Assembly: GCA_022925895.1 (NCBI GenBank)
Contig: JAKSYS010000036.1
Location: forward strand, 62,001-126,000
Origin: Fragilaria crotonensis
Taxonomy: Eukaryota > Bacillariophyta > Fragilariophyceae > Fragilariales > Fragilariaceae
DNA: 64,000 nt
Direction: 5' to 3'
The notes under the pieces were generated by a model. The model did no database searches. It was not told the DNA's origin and saw only the letters and a program-made list of their open reading frames with translations. The translations under genes were made by a program, and so were the position numbers. Shown in pieces: positions 22,212-33,660 of this stretch; position 1 is the stretch's first letter; each line of letters begins with the position of its first letter.

Positions 22212-25200
22212 CTATTTATTAGCCTTTTTGCGAGCCCTTTTCCACTTCCGGAAAGTTTCGACGTCGTATTTAAGTTTCGCCTCTTTCATGCCGATACTCA
22301 ATTCGGCGTCTGTGAACGTAACCTCGAGAGATGAGTCTCCCCACAACTCCTCTATTACTGTAAGTCTCAAATCATCAGGTACGATAGAAGCGTTAAGCGC
22401 CACTTGCAGCGCTCGCGAGTCTGCGAGTGCTCGTAGCAGGTCGTTTGAGACAATTTCCGCCTTTGGGAGGAGCAGCTGTTGCATTGACAGCGCTTCATCG
22501 CGTTCAAGCCATAAGTGATCAACAGCCCGATTCGTTAGCTCGATATGCCTCGACAAGATATCGGACCGCTTCTTCAATGCTTCTGAAATCAAAGCTACTT
22601 CATTGTGGATACTGCTGATCGCTGCAATGTCGGTGCTCCTCCCACCGGATGCTCCTGTCACATCACCTCCTGTTTTACGAACTGCCTCTATCGCCTCGCC
22701 GCGGAGACCCTCGAGTAAAAGACGAAACTGCGCAGATACGGAAGGTGATTGGTCTCCTGACGATGGAGTCAAGTTGTTCCATAGCCACTCTCGAATCGCA
22801 CTTCGCTCTTCAGGGAGGCGCCAAAGAACATGTTGAAGCAAGATACAATCAATCGGATCAACGCAAATCCTTCCGTGTGATGCCGCGCTAATCTTGAGGA
22901 GCCTGCAGCCTTGACCAGACGCCTGTCACTAACTTCGACATTCAACTGTTCCTTCATAAACCGTCGCAAGTCCCTCATCAACGCACAAATGTCGTCGCCA
23001 ATGAGCACACTATCCGCTGCCTTTGATAGTTCTGTTATAACAAGGTCCAATCCATCAACAAAGGGCTTCTGAGCAGGAAGACTGTTGCCATCATTGGCAA
23101 GCTCAGAAAATCCAGGCGTTGGCATGGACAAGATTTTCATAATCCCCTCATCTGACACTGACAGCACTTCCTTCCGAATCAAAAACCGATCATAGAGGGC
23201 ATCGAGCTCATCACTCTCTGGCAACTCATTTGACGCGCCTACCACGCACTTTATTGGACAATTCTCCCGCACACCGGAACCATTATCAAACTTGCGCTCA
23301 TTGAGAATGGTCAACAAAGTGTTGAGAATAGCAGAGTTGGCCTTGAAAATCTCATCAAGAAAGGCCACTGATGCAGTCGGCAATATCCAGCCGTGCATCT
23401 TTATACTCATCATTTTCGAGCGCACGAAGCGAGAGGGCCAAATATTTCTTCAGGGTCGTGAAACGTGTGAGGAGTCGCTGGAAGAAGAGACCACCGCATA
23501 GTTTTGATAAGCGGCTCCCTAGCATCGATTTACCAGTGCCTGGCGGTCCTAGAAATAGAATGTGCTCTCCAGCAATCACACTAAGTACAAGCAGACGAGC
23601 CTCTTCTTCTCTCTCGACAAGGTTTTCCCCCACGCTATCCACCGCTAGTTTAAGGTCATCCCGATGTCTCCAGCAGGACTCCTCTCTAGCCTTCTCCTTG
23701 CACAAAAGCGAGCTATGCCAGAGGTCTCCTTGGATTGCTTCACTCACCTGCTGCTGCACCGCCGCGAGAGCATCTTGAACCCTGGATCTATAATCCAAAC
23801 TAACTGAAGGCGAATCGATTCCTCCGTAGTCGTCGTCATCATGGTCTGATTCCCTACCGCCATCGCTTTCAACATCGATGTCGGTTGCCTGTGAGGGGTC
23901 TCTCGTACTTCGAGCTTGGAGTACGACAGTTGAACGAGCAAAGGAATATCGGATGCGACCTCTTCCACGCAGGTGTTGGAACCCCCAACCACACTGCCTT
24001 GCTCGGGTTAAGGAACGCAATGCACCGTTCTGATCAGATGCAAATAGAGCGGAGGATCCTATCCGATTGGTGCTAACCATGTTACCAAACGTGTCGTACC
24101 CGATCAAAAAATCGTACGTCTGCGTGCACAGTTTGGATACGGGCTTGCTTTCACTTTTTCCTACGAGCAGTCCGTGAATTTGCATGCCGGTACGACGCTT
24201 GAGACGATCCAAATCTTGCATCAATTCTTCCTTCACAGGTGGATCAGGAATTTCTCCGTCGGTTACGAGTAGAACATCCGCTGCTGACATGGCATCAGAA
24301 CCAAGAGTTGCCATGGCATACTTCAGGGCTCCTGTCACGTCGCTTCCACCCCCAAACGAATTCGACAAGAATTCCAGCAGCCGACGTACTCCAGCTGGGT
24401 CGGGAGTTATTTCACCAGCATCCATGATCCCTCGTTCATTGGAAAAGGCCACCACCTGACAGCTACGGCGCTGCTTGCGTGCTGCAGAGACACATGCCAA
24501 GACCACCGCCTTCGAGAGTGTCTCGCGTGAACCTGACATGGACCAAGATGTGTCCAAGCACACGACGATGGGACCGCCAGGACCTGAAGGTAACCGCAGA
24601 CGATACCGAGGGTTCGCCTTGGGAAGACTTGGAACATCGCACCAACCAGATAGTTGGTAACTCAGAAGTTTCGATTCGACTTTCTTTGCCAAAAAGAGTC
24701 GTCGAAGCACTGGTGAATTGCCCAACAGCAAGCCTGCTTCCGAAGGTAGCATTTCTGTCAAGCTTCCCGATAATGTGAGACCACTGACGCTATTCCTTGA
24801 AGTTGTGTCGAATTGTGCACCCATGGAACCTTCAGCATTGAAGTCTCTCGGAGAGAATCGATACAGACCATTGTTTCGGTCAGTTGCAGTTGGACGACGG
24901 CCTAGTGCCTCAACCATGTCACGTAACTCCACCATGGATTGCAATTTACGTTGCAACGAAGGCAAGACAGACCAACCGCTGTGTTGCCACACTCCATCAT
25001 GCAAACCAAAAGCATCAACACCTTCTACATCTAGCAAGCCATGATTGGGGCCAAAGAGCTGGTCTAGCGACGCAACACCTTGAATCACGCCCTTGTATTC
25101 GTCAGCAAAGTCGTTTGCGATTTCTAATGCAAGTGCTTGAAGCTCTTCTAGCGACAGGGTCGCGGCCACCGTGGCTGCATCATCGGCAACATTGTCAAAG

Positions 25201-25736
25201 TCTTCCTCAATATCTTCGTCCGGAGTTTCTTCATCATCTACCACTACCTTTCTCGACTCAAATGAAAATGTCATTCTTAGCATTGTGATGAGGACTGAAG
25301 TGACAGTTTCTGGGTGTCGCATCACAAATCTAGGAAATTGCAAATCTGTCATGGTCTTGGATAGCGCCGAAAACAGTGGTTCTGGAGGCCATATGGGATG
25401 GCATCCAAAGTCAAGAAGAATTGGCAACCGGCCGCGCAATAAGACTCTTCGCCAGGCCATTACTCCTGACGATGCTTCCAAAATACTGCTACTGCATCGA
25501 CTACCGCCACCAGCATCTCTTGTGTGGTTGGTTTCTTGTAGGATTCTCATCACAAGCGGGTTGATTGGAGAATCATTCTCGACTGAGAACTCTGCAGCCC
25601 CCGTTCCCGAGCCATAGTCTCCGGAGGATTTCAACGGCAACCGTGATCGTAGATATGGTCGATGATTCGGAAGCGTGAAGGCTAGGAGGCACGGTACAAG
25701 AAACACCAACAACACCAAAGCTGGAGTCGATATCAT
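22212..25736 (-). CDS. Plastid ViaA-RavA fusion (VWA domain plus MoxR AAA+ ATPase)
   Basis: In bacteria the MoxR ATPase RavA and its VWA partner ViaA are separate operon products linked to respiratory and Fe-S enzyme assembly. Here one ~1,170-residue chain carries both. The start (MISTPALVLLVFLVPCLLAFTLPNH) is a signal peptide with an Ala-Phe plastid site. Residues ~350-560 match ViaA: LTEMLPSEAGLL, KLLSYQLSGW, then the VWA MIDAS DTSWSMSGS, FGGGSDVTGAL and LLVTDGEIPD. From ~700 comes the AAA+ module: Walker A GPPGTGKS, TPEEIFGPLS, Walker B VAFLDEIFK, GASNELPE and DALYDRFL. The C-terminal part has VSDRRLVKA, LLQHVLWRLPEER and a helical, basic end KWKRARKKANK. Frame breaks cluster at 23400-23457 and one lies near 22900; RavA-like sequence continues across each. 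Confidence 0.85.
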
Positions 25737-26750
25737 CGCTTGATTTTGGTAGCAATACAACGACCTAGCTTGTCTTGTCTTGGTTGAGGCGGTGGTGACT
25801 ATATGGTGGGGTCTGCCATTGTTAATGAAACAGGAAACATCAACTGATGAGGATCTGATTTCTGATTCATCTCAGAAAATGAAAGTGATGAACGTTTCAG
25901 TCCGTCAGTGGGGAAAATACCGGTACTGTACCGTAGGTATGCAACGTGTGTAGAATGGTACTTGTATTACGATAGTACAACGTTCATAAGTACACGTGGA
26001 ATGAACGAAGGCGTACAGTACACGTATGTACGAGTTGTTGGCACTGACGTACGGACACTGATATTATGCTGCATGTCGATGTCTTAACAAACAACCGGTA
26101 TTGTGCCTTCAGGCACGCGTACCGAGGAGCGAGGAGAACGCAGTATGGCAATCGTAGCACAGTAAGTCGAAGATGGAACGGCTGCAGGAATCGGCAGTCG
26201 GCCAAGGAGTGTGCGAGCCAGGTGTCAGGTTTGAAACGAGGAAAGGGGTGCTCTGTAGGCTACACAGACGACGCATCTTCGAGGAATCGAGTAGTGTTCT
26301 TCTGTGAGTCGGAGAATGATATAAATGCACTGGCAACGGTAGTCGTCTCACACCTAAAGCCTGAACAATTTCCCGGAGTACTCATCTCATCAATAAGAAC
26401 TTTACTAAGTTCCTTCAACCGACCCTTAACCTACTCGCCTCATGAAGCAGGTTCTTGAGAGAGTATCAAAGCAATGAATCTGTACTGTCATCACAGGCTC
26501 GGTTCGGAAAACCAGAATTCCAGTATCTTTTTTTCTTGGTGGTCGTAAGGGCGAAGAAGAAAAAGGACCAACTCAAGAAAGTTGTCGCCACGGGAGAAAG
26601 AGCATTATGCGAACGAAGACGAAGATGCCTGTCGAATGCTCCAATTCCTTGTCCGATCACCTGACACTGCCTTTCGAAGACTCCAGGTCCTTGTCCGCGA
26701 TCGGGTCGATCCGAGCGCCATACCACCCGGAGCTTTTCTCTGTCTTATTT
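25737..26750. other. Spacer, no gene seen
   Basis: GTAC words cluster at 25915-26060. A 130-codon plus-strand frame (26066-26458) has no protein-like domain and was rejected. The promoter of the ViaA-RavA gene should lie at the left end. Confidence 0.45.
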
Positions 26751-27350
26751 TCACATAGAGTTCAACTGTTCATATAGCCTTTCGTGCTCGTCAGAAATAT
26801 CAGTCCGCAGCATCATCCTTATTCTCCTCATTTCCTGCCCTGATTGTGCATGTTCCAAACGTTGACTTTTCTTGCGTTCAGCCTTGGTTCGTTTTCGATC
26901 ATGAACAACCACTTCCTTGTTCATAGATTTATGGGTAATACGTTCCTCCTTCCGATTCGAGGCCCCTAATCCATGTTTTCCTTTTTTAAGCACTGTTTTG
27001 ATTGGCAAGAGGGTTCCTTGACGATGTTTGCCCAATCCTCCATCTTCTTCTCGCCATCCCATTTTCAACAAAAGCTTAAAGCCCTTGTTCGAGGGATCAA
27101 GAAGTAACGATGAAAGCTGTTTCTGTTGGCTTTTTGCGTAAGTCTGCCCAAACGCAGTCTTGGGGACTCGTTCTGGGTCATCATGTTCAATAACAGCTGC
27201 TATTCCTGTGTCATTCCTTTCCAAGGACGCTTTGGGTTGTATAGATTTTCGATTGATCCCAAGCAGTGATGCGTAGATTTCGTGGGAAGGGATATCTTCC
27301 ACCACGGGAATGTGTTCTCGCTCCTGTGGGACGTCGTCGTGAGCCATCAT
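26751..27350 (-). CDS. G-patch protein (GPANK1-like)
   Basis: A 199-residue single-exon protein. The G-patch reads KGFKLLLKMGWREEDGGLGK, then HRQGTLLPIKTVLKKGKHGLG, with the aromatic/Gly spacing of the family. G-patches bind and activate DEAH helicases in splicing and ribosome assembly. The N-terminal third is acidic (EREHIPVVEDIPSHEIYASLLG) and the C-terminal third is basic and helical (KRTKAERKKSQRLEHAQSGQEMRRIRMM). The closest design I know is the small GPANK1-type protein, although no ankyrin repeats are present. The frame is intact. Two adjacent Met codons make the start ambiguous by one residue. Confidence 0.75.
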   Translation of the reverse strand: MMAHDDVPQEREHIPVVEDIPSHEIYASLLGINRKSIQPKASLERNDTGIAAVIEHDDPERVPKTAFGQTYAKSQQKQLSSLLLDPSNKGFKLLLKMGWREEDGGLGKHRQGTLLPIKTVLKKGKHGLGASNRKEERITHKSMNKEVVVHDRKRTKAERKKSQRLEHAQSGQEMRRIRMMLRTDISDEHERLYEQLNSM

Positions 27351-28587
27351 TGTGCGTTACGAGATCGCTCCGAATGGCTGCTCCTATTTATGTTACACCT
27401 ACAAGTATGACATCTACTTGTACTGGGTCTGACGGGTGCCGTCGCCGAGTCGTGTTCCATCGTATGTACTGTCCACTGTCCACTGACTACCGTAGTCGTG
27501 TAAATGTTGTACCAGGTACTACCGGTAGTATGCATCAGTACTTGTACTCTGATGTACTGATGTACTACTGTACTACTGTATACAGTACAGCATCTCGCAT
27601 GCTTGTTTCTACTTATATATATTACTCGTCTACTGGGACATCCGGAATTTACTCTTCAAGCAGTTACGGGTTACTGCAATAACGGCAATATTTGAGTTGC
27701 TAAATATTATTCAGCCTTCTATACATGTATTACGCGCGCGCCATTTGTGCCTTGGCTTGCTCTCGGGGAGGCATGGCGTGCTTACCATCGCATTCTTCTC
27801 ATGGAAATTCCTAGAAAACAAATTTGACAAAATCTTCTCACCAACCAATGATTTCTTCTTCCAGGAAACGTCTTCTCCGGAATTCCTTCTCGGAGAAGAT
27901 TTTTGTGTGAACGCGACAGTTTACTGTTGTGTTGCGTTCTGTCCACATGGCTGTATTTGTTCATACTTCATACTGTCGACCGATTCCTAAACAAAAGATG
28001 TATTCATACGTAACGTACATTCATGGTATGTGTGGTAAATGGCTTTCGTAGAGCGTTACGTACCATCCACGCTAGTTTTCGGTTTCTTGTGCTTTTTCGT
28101 GAACAACAAGTGTCCGTGTACTTGAGACCATTTTTGCAAACAACAAAATTGACAAATTCTTCTCATGGAATTTTCCTGGATACAATTTCTTCTTATGAAT
28201 GTCATCAAAATTGTCGGCTGACCGGCTCGCATGCATTGAGTGACGCCAGCCATACTTAATGACGTTCCTATTAAAACGGTTGTATAACCGAATAAATCTA
28301 GTCCATGTAACTCTAAAACGAAGTATCGTTTCGGGTTAAAGAAGGAATTCCGGATGTCCCTGGAGTACTGGAAACTTGTAATTGCAATCTTTAGGAAACC
28401 TTCAAGATTCCAAGCTCCATATTCCTTTTCTCGAACATCATCCCTGCATGTATCGTGAACGGCCACTCAAAAAAACATCAGACCCCATACTGTTGCTCAA
28501 GAGAGACAGAGAGAGCTGTTCAACAAACTGCTGAACATCTAGAGTTTGGCGACGCTGCAAATAGGCTCTGCCATTCTTTGTACAGTC
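27351..28587. other. Spacer hosting a candidate inverted-repeat element
   Basis: The left part (27400-27600) is GTAC-rich. The rest is mostly occupied by the element described at 27636-28360. No gene was recognised; a 97-codon frame at 27697-27990 lies inside that element. Confidence 0.5.
27636..28360. mobile_element. Candidate MITE-like element with terminal inverted repeats
   Basis: The left end begins GGGACATCCGGAATT (27636) and the right end closes with its exact reverse complement AATTCCGGATGTCCC (ending 28360), with further weak similarity inward. The span is 725 bp and has no convincing coding sequence. Inside, TCCGGAATTCCTTCT recurs near 27876. A ~30-bp segment beginning TTCTTCTCATGGAA occurs near 27793 and again, diverged, near 28157. 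No clear target-site duplication was found. A 15-bp exact inverted match this close is unlikely by chance, but a DNA-transposon origin is inference. Confidence 0.42.
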
Positions 28588-29682
28588 ATGAAGGTCGCTT
28601 CTGTTCTCCTCGTATCGTCACTGACAGTATCAACGTCATTCATATTGGCACCACCAGGTCGTATCGGCTCATCGTTCTGTCGAGTTGCGGCAGAACAAGA
28701 ACAAGGTGATGTTCTGCTGTACAGTGACAGCGGCGTCCCCGATTTTGATGCAATGATGGACGATGAATTCGACGACGATGATGACGACGAATTCGATGAG
28801 GAGGAAGAAGATGATGAAGGAGATTCGGACGAAATTCGCAAACCTCATGCTCGTTGGTCATCACTTAAACAAAACAAAGTGACGGATGTGCGGAAGACAA
28901 AGAAAGACCGTGTCGTCGACCCACGCTTCGAGAGCAAACAAGACAAGAAACGACGTGAGTTAGAAATGTGACGCTCGTCTCTGTTCATTGTCTTGAAACG
29001 ATTCTAATTCTTTTGCATGTCCTCGTTTTTTGTTTCAGGCATGATGATGTTTGTCAAGACCAAGGACCGTGAACGCAAGATGGCAGCGCGAGTCGAGCGC
29101 AAGATTCCGCTCACTATGCGAACGCCCCTGTCTGCCCTCAAGTCGGGTGCCAAAATGAGTGGTATTATCATATCCATCACCAAATTTGGTGCCTACGTCG
29201 ATATCGGAACGGAATGTGATGGACTCCTCCATATTTCACAAATCAGCAACACGTACTTTGTGGAAAATCTCAGAAAGCACTTGACTCCGGGCGACGAAGT
29301 GGAAGTTACTATCAAGTCACTGAATCCAGAAAAGAAGAAGTTACATTTGACCATGTTGCCACCGGAGGAAGCCGAAGACGACGATGATGGCGAGGAACGC
29401 ATTATTCTGGATGAAATTGAAATTGATGACGAATTGTGGGGAGAAATCGTGCGAGTCACCGACTTTGGTTCCTACGTCGAACTTGGAGCGGAAGTCAAGG
29501 GATTCTTGCATTTCATGGACCATCCTCTCTTTGGTTCCGAGCCGGAGCTCATCCGTCCACGTACATGGAGGTGGGAGACCGAGTTCGAGTTTGGGCCTGA
29601 TGTGGATCGTGAACGCAGCCGTGTCAAGTTGACCGCCAATCGGCCATCGCATCTGCCTGGACCACGAAGGGAGCTGTTCTAA
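28588..29682 (+). CDS. Plastid S1-domain RNA-binding protein
   Basis: S1 domains bind RNA in ribosomal protein S1, RNases and translation factors. Exons are 28588-28954 and 29039-29682, with a GTGAGT...TTTCAG intron. The presequence MKVASVLLVSSLTVSTSFILAPP carries a Ser-Phe plastid site. An acidic run (about 30 Asp/Glu-rich residues, 28740-28830) and a basic linker follow. S1 domain 1 is MSGIIISITKFGAYVDIGTE, then DGLLHISQIS and LNPEKKKLHLTM. Domain 2 starts LWGEIVRVTDFGSYVELG and ends DVDRERSRVKLTANRP. Between them, residues from about 29545 to 29598 read in the wrong frame. The alternative frame there gives AHPSTYMEVGDRVRVW, as expected for an S1 fold, so two compensating one-base errors are likely although no stop results. 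It is too short for a canonical S1 ribosomal protein. Confidence 0.8.
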
Positions 29683-29843
29683 ATAAAAGAATGAGGGATA
29701 AGGAGAATGTTGAATAGAAGTTCTCCAATTGCATTTCTCCGTCAATTGAGAATAGTTGATGATAGACATGGTCCTACGTGAATGTAGCAATACAATTCTT
29801 ATAATAATATCGTTCTCCGTTTTCTTTCTAATGTATGCATTTC

Positions 29844-31446
29844 TTACGATACGGACAAGGAGTCGAAAAAAACTCGACATTGATCTGCAAATTCTTCCTC
29901 GGCCGCGTCTTGATCGTCGCCCTCTCCGCACAATAGTTCATACGCGACTTCCACCATGCTGTACTCGCCTCGAGCAGAACATGAGATAATGTCGGTCAAC
30001 AAAACTCGCTTTTGTTTTTGCGATATAGTTCCTTGATCTGCCAGTTTCCGGAGCGCTGTAATGCAGTTCTGGCGGACCGAATCTTGACTGGAGTCGGCCT
30101 TATCGTTGTTGTTGGCATTGGCGTTGTTGTTGATAACCTTTTTGCTTTTCGAGAGTTGAGATGAACGGTTTTGTTCTCGAATCATGTGGAGCTCCTTAAC
30201 AAAGGATGATACCTCCTCATCGGCGTCGTCCACATCATCGTCATCGTCGTCGTCGTCGTCATCATCATTCTCATCATCTTCGTCAATATCAAGATTTGTA
30301 ATTTTGATGATGGCGCCATTCTCATCACCATCAGCGGAGGAAATGATATCACCAAGGTTTCCACTCAAGATATCTGACAGACTTCCACCCATGATAATCT
30401 TTTTGACAGTTGGCTTGTTGCCCTTTCCAGCACCCAGAAATGGACCGAAGTCCTTGGTTCCCAAAATACCTGCAGGGTTGAAAGACATCTGGGATGCTTC
30501 ATTGTTCTTGGATGGTTTGATTCCACCATTGAGTGCCATTTTTGATATTTCCGAATCGGCATGCCACGAGGCGTGGTGGTGTACCATGTACCACTTGGAA
30601 TTGACTTTGCGATAAATGTTTGTTGCAGTCAGTTTGTTCATCAACTCCGTCTCACGCTTGGCCCCTCGTACAAACCTCCGGGCGTAAACTTCTTCATCGC
30701 ATGTGATAATGGCGGTCGTTCCCTTGACAACCAGCCTGATATTGCAGGGCTCCATCCAGTTACGTTGAAAGCTGCCGACGGTGGATTCAAACATTGATTT
30801 CCAAGATTCCAGAACGGCAGGAGCGCCGACAAGGGGCGCATGAGAGGGATGGATGCAGAGGATACTAGCGTCGTGAAGCCAAAGACTCTCCATGGCCTTG
30901 TAATCTTCTCAGTAAAGGCTCGATAAAACGCAGAATTGACTTGCAAGACTGCTCCACAGTCGTCAATGTGCATTTGTGAGATTTCGTCGCTCATTTTCTG
31001 AGCCTTGACAAGATCGAATTTATCAACGGCAGCGTAGAGCTCCCTTCTAATTTTGAGATTTGTTCATCCACTTTGAGTTCCGGTGAATCTAGAGGCAGAC
31101 CTTGTGATATCGATTCAACTTTCATCATTTCGGCCGCTAAATCAAACGTCTTGTCCATTTTGATTTTTTCCTGCTCGTCGTCGACCTGAATCTGTAATCG
31201 GACCTTTCGTTCAATGTCTGCTTGTTTTTGTTGCCATTCCTGATAGCGTAATTCTTCGTCATCGTCCTCTTTGCGATGATTGTTGTGATTGTTTTTACTG
31301 TGATGAGCCCAGCATGCTTGAGTTGGAGCAGAATGCTGGGAACCAATCGAAAGTGGTCGCGTGGTAAAGCTATCGGACGATCTAAGAAAGAGGCACAGCA
31401 CTAGCACTACTGGTAGAAACAGACTGACGTTGGATTCACTCCTCAT
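29844..31446 (-). CDS. Plastid NTF2/SnoaL-like domain protein
   Basis: About 530 residues. The start MRSESNVSLFLPVVLVLCLFLRSSDSFTTRP is a signal peptide with a Ser-Phe plastid site. A charged helical segment (ELRYQEWQQKQADIERKVRLQIQ) precedes the SnoaL/NTF2 fold: VLQVNSAFYRAFTEKDYKAMESLW, where part of the reading needs a one-base correction, then HPSHAPLVGAPAVLESWKSMFE and YMVHHHAS. NTF2-like folds serve as pockets or binding modules. The C-terminal third holds an Asp repeat (about 12 in a row, 30220-30290), an Asn-rich stretch and a helical end (CITALRKLADQGTISQKQK, VEVAYELLCGE). Frame breaks lie near 31044 and 30910. It is convergent with the S1 gene, with 160 bp between the stops. Function unknown. 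Confidence 0.72.
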
Positions 31447-32482
31447 GATCGATGGCGACGAGCAAATGACAAAGGAAGGTATTGTCTGATAGTATTCGAT
31501 CACTCCCAAGCACAATTCACTTGGTTGAGTTCTGTACAACTTTGAATCGAGTGGACAGAGCGGAGATGTGATTTGATGTGATAATCGATACAATACCCAG
31601 CAAGACTGTGATGGACAGAACACGAGACACGAGACTGACGAAAGACAGCCGTAGAATTTCTGATTCGTCGTGTCTTCGATGGTCGATGGCAGCGAGCGAT
31701 TTCCCTATTCGAGACCGTGGAGTCAACTGTACAAGCACAAGTACAAGTATCATACAATCTGTCCGTGCCTACGCTACCTTGTACTGGATTACTACCGGTA
31801 CCAGGTACAGTATTGTACCTTCAAATGGTACGACTATGACATACTCGATGAACATCCTGTCTATGCATACTTTGAGTACATCGTACAGTGTATGTTATTG
31901 TGGTACTACAGTACTAAGGACCAGGCGTTGCAGATTCATGTGCATCTGCAACTGCAGACGGGTCACAAACAGTCGGAGGTCGGAGGTGTGAACCTCCATC
32001 TGGAACTTGTACATAAAAAAAAGCCCAACGCAGGTACAAGTTCTCGTAAGACATACTACCAGGTACCAGCACTACAACTACCGGTAGGTCCTAAATGGAC
32101 ATCCGCCTACAGCGAACCGAGTATCAGTGGGTTTTCTTTCAGCTACTGTACTCGAGTACTATGCATGGGAAGCTTCTATGGAAATACTGTAGTACTGGAA
32201 TAAACTCTACAGGAACATACTACTACCGGTCACGGTAGCTCACGTGTGTAGAGTGTTGAGTGTCATACAGAGAGCGGTCATGTCTTGGAACGACGAAGAT
32301 TCAGATGTACAGTAAATTTTGTACTGTACATACCCCGTACTTACTGCAGTATGTCATATCACTTGGCTTTTGCCTACAGATATGTACTCCAGTAGGGCGT
32401 TAAATGGTCCGTACGTGTTCACCCCGTCACTATGTCAAGTCGGACATACAACTGAAACCAAAAAAACGAAATAGGTTTCACC
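31447..32482. other. Divergent spacer dense in GTAC words
   Basis: It separates two divergent plastid-protein genes. From 31720 to 32400 it is one of the densest runs of TACTGTAC, ACCGGTACCAGGTAC and similar self-complementary words in the window. The long frames crossing it (such as 31670-32203) are Tyr/Val-rich by-products of these words, not genes. Confidence 0.6.
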
Positions 32483-33593
32483 ATGACAACGGCAACGATG
32501 ACGAAATGCTTGACCGTCGCGTCGCTCCTCTTCACTTTCGTACAACCCGCAGCAACATTTACTACCCTCACGACGGTCACACGACTCCACTCACAGAATC
32601 ATGCCCTCTTTGCCACAAGTGTGAGCAGGAAACCATTTATTGCGGGAAATTGGAAATTGAATCCAAGTTCCAAGCAGGAAGCCATTGAGTTAGCAACCGG
32701 CATTGCTGCCGCCGCTGGAGAAACGACACAATGTGATGTGGCTATTTTTGTTCCGTTCCCCTACCTTCCATCTGTTCAGAAGGCTGTGGATGGAAAGTTG
32801 ATTGTTGGTGCACAGGTGAGGACACTCGATGGATTGGATATGGTGAATCTTCTCGCAGGCAAACACGTGGGAGTTATTGCGTAGTCATATTCTTGTTGCT
32901 GTTGTTGCTGTATTGACGTCTGAAGATATGTATCATCTCACAACAACGTAAATTTAGGTTATCACGCCTCAAGATCAGGGTGCCTTTACGGGTGGAGTTT
33001 CTGCTGGGATGCTCCAATCCATGGGCGTTGAATGGGCCCTGGCGGGGCATTCGGAACGTCGCAGTATCAATGGTGAAACCAATCAAGATATTAATCAGCA
33101 GTGTCTCAAATTAATTGAAAAGGGCATGAATGTCATTCTATGTGTCGGCGAGACGTTGGAAGAATACGAAAAGGGACTAGTCGGAGCCGTCTGTCAAGTC
33201 CAATTGAAAGAAGCCTTGGTGGGTGTGACGCCATCTCAAATGAGAGATCACGTAACGATTGCGTACGAACCAGTGTGGGCCATTGGAACGGGAAAGGTGG
33301 CAACGCCTGCCATTGCCCAATCCGTGCATACGACGTGTCGTAACATTATTTCGGAGCTGTACAGTCCTGACATTGCCGATGCCACCCGCATTCTTTATGG
33401 TGGATCTGTAGGACCAGATTCCATCGATGGGTTGTTGGACGAGGACGATATTGATGGTGCACTAGTGGGCGGCGCGTCGCTGAGTGTGGAAAAGTTCAGT
33501 CGCATCATCAACTTTGAACCAGTCAAGGTTGGGAAACGAAGAAAACTAAAGAATCTCGTGAAAAAGGTGGTGTCCACTTTGACCTCGGGATAG
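32483..33593 (+). CDS. TPI: Plastid triose-phosphate isomerase
   Basis: This enzyme interconverts dihydroxyacetone phosphate and glyceraldehyde 3-phosphate in the Calvin cycle or plastid glycolysis. Exons are 32483-32815 and 32958-33593; the 142-bp intron (GTGAGG...TTTAG) is in phase 0 between GAQ and VITPQDQGAFTGG. Presequence: MTTATMTKCLTVASLLFTFVQPAATFTT, a signal peptide with an Ala-Thr-Phe plastid-type site. The active site is complete: Lys in FIAGNWKLN, His in LAGHSERRS, Glu in AYEPVWAIGTGK, and the phosphate loop YGGSVGP and GALVGGASL. The C-terminal extension (KVGKRRKLKNLVKKVV) is basic and longer than usual. No frame break. Confidence 0.95.
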
Positions 33594-33660
33594 AATGCTC
33601 GCAAGAAAGTCTACAGGTGCGAGGAAAGGTAAAACGCGATAGCGATACGTTAAGTTTCTT

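Noticed and set aside
26066-26458. 130-codon plus-strand frame
   Set aside because: Arg/Ser-rich and without any recognisable pattern; lies in a GTAC-rich promoter-like spacer.
28588-29682. Identity as plastid ribosomal protein S1
   Set aside because: Only two S1 domains and a long acidic run; canonical S1 has three or more, so it is called an S1-domain protein only.
31670-32203. 177-codon plus-strand frame across the spacer before TPI
   Set aside because: Its Tyr/Val/Gln-rich sequence is what GTAC-type words give when translated; not protein-like.
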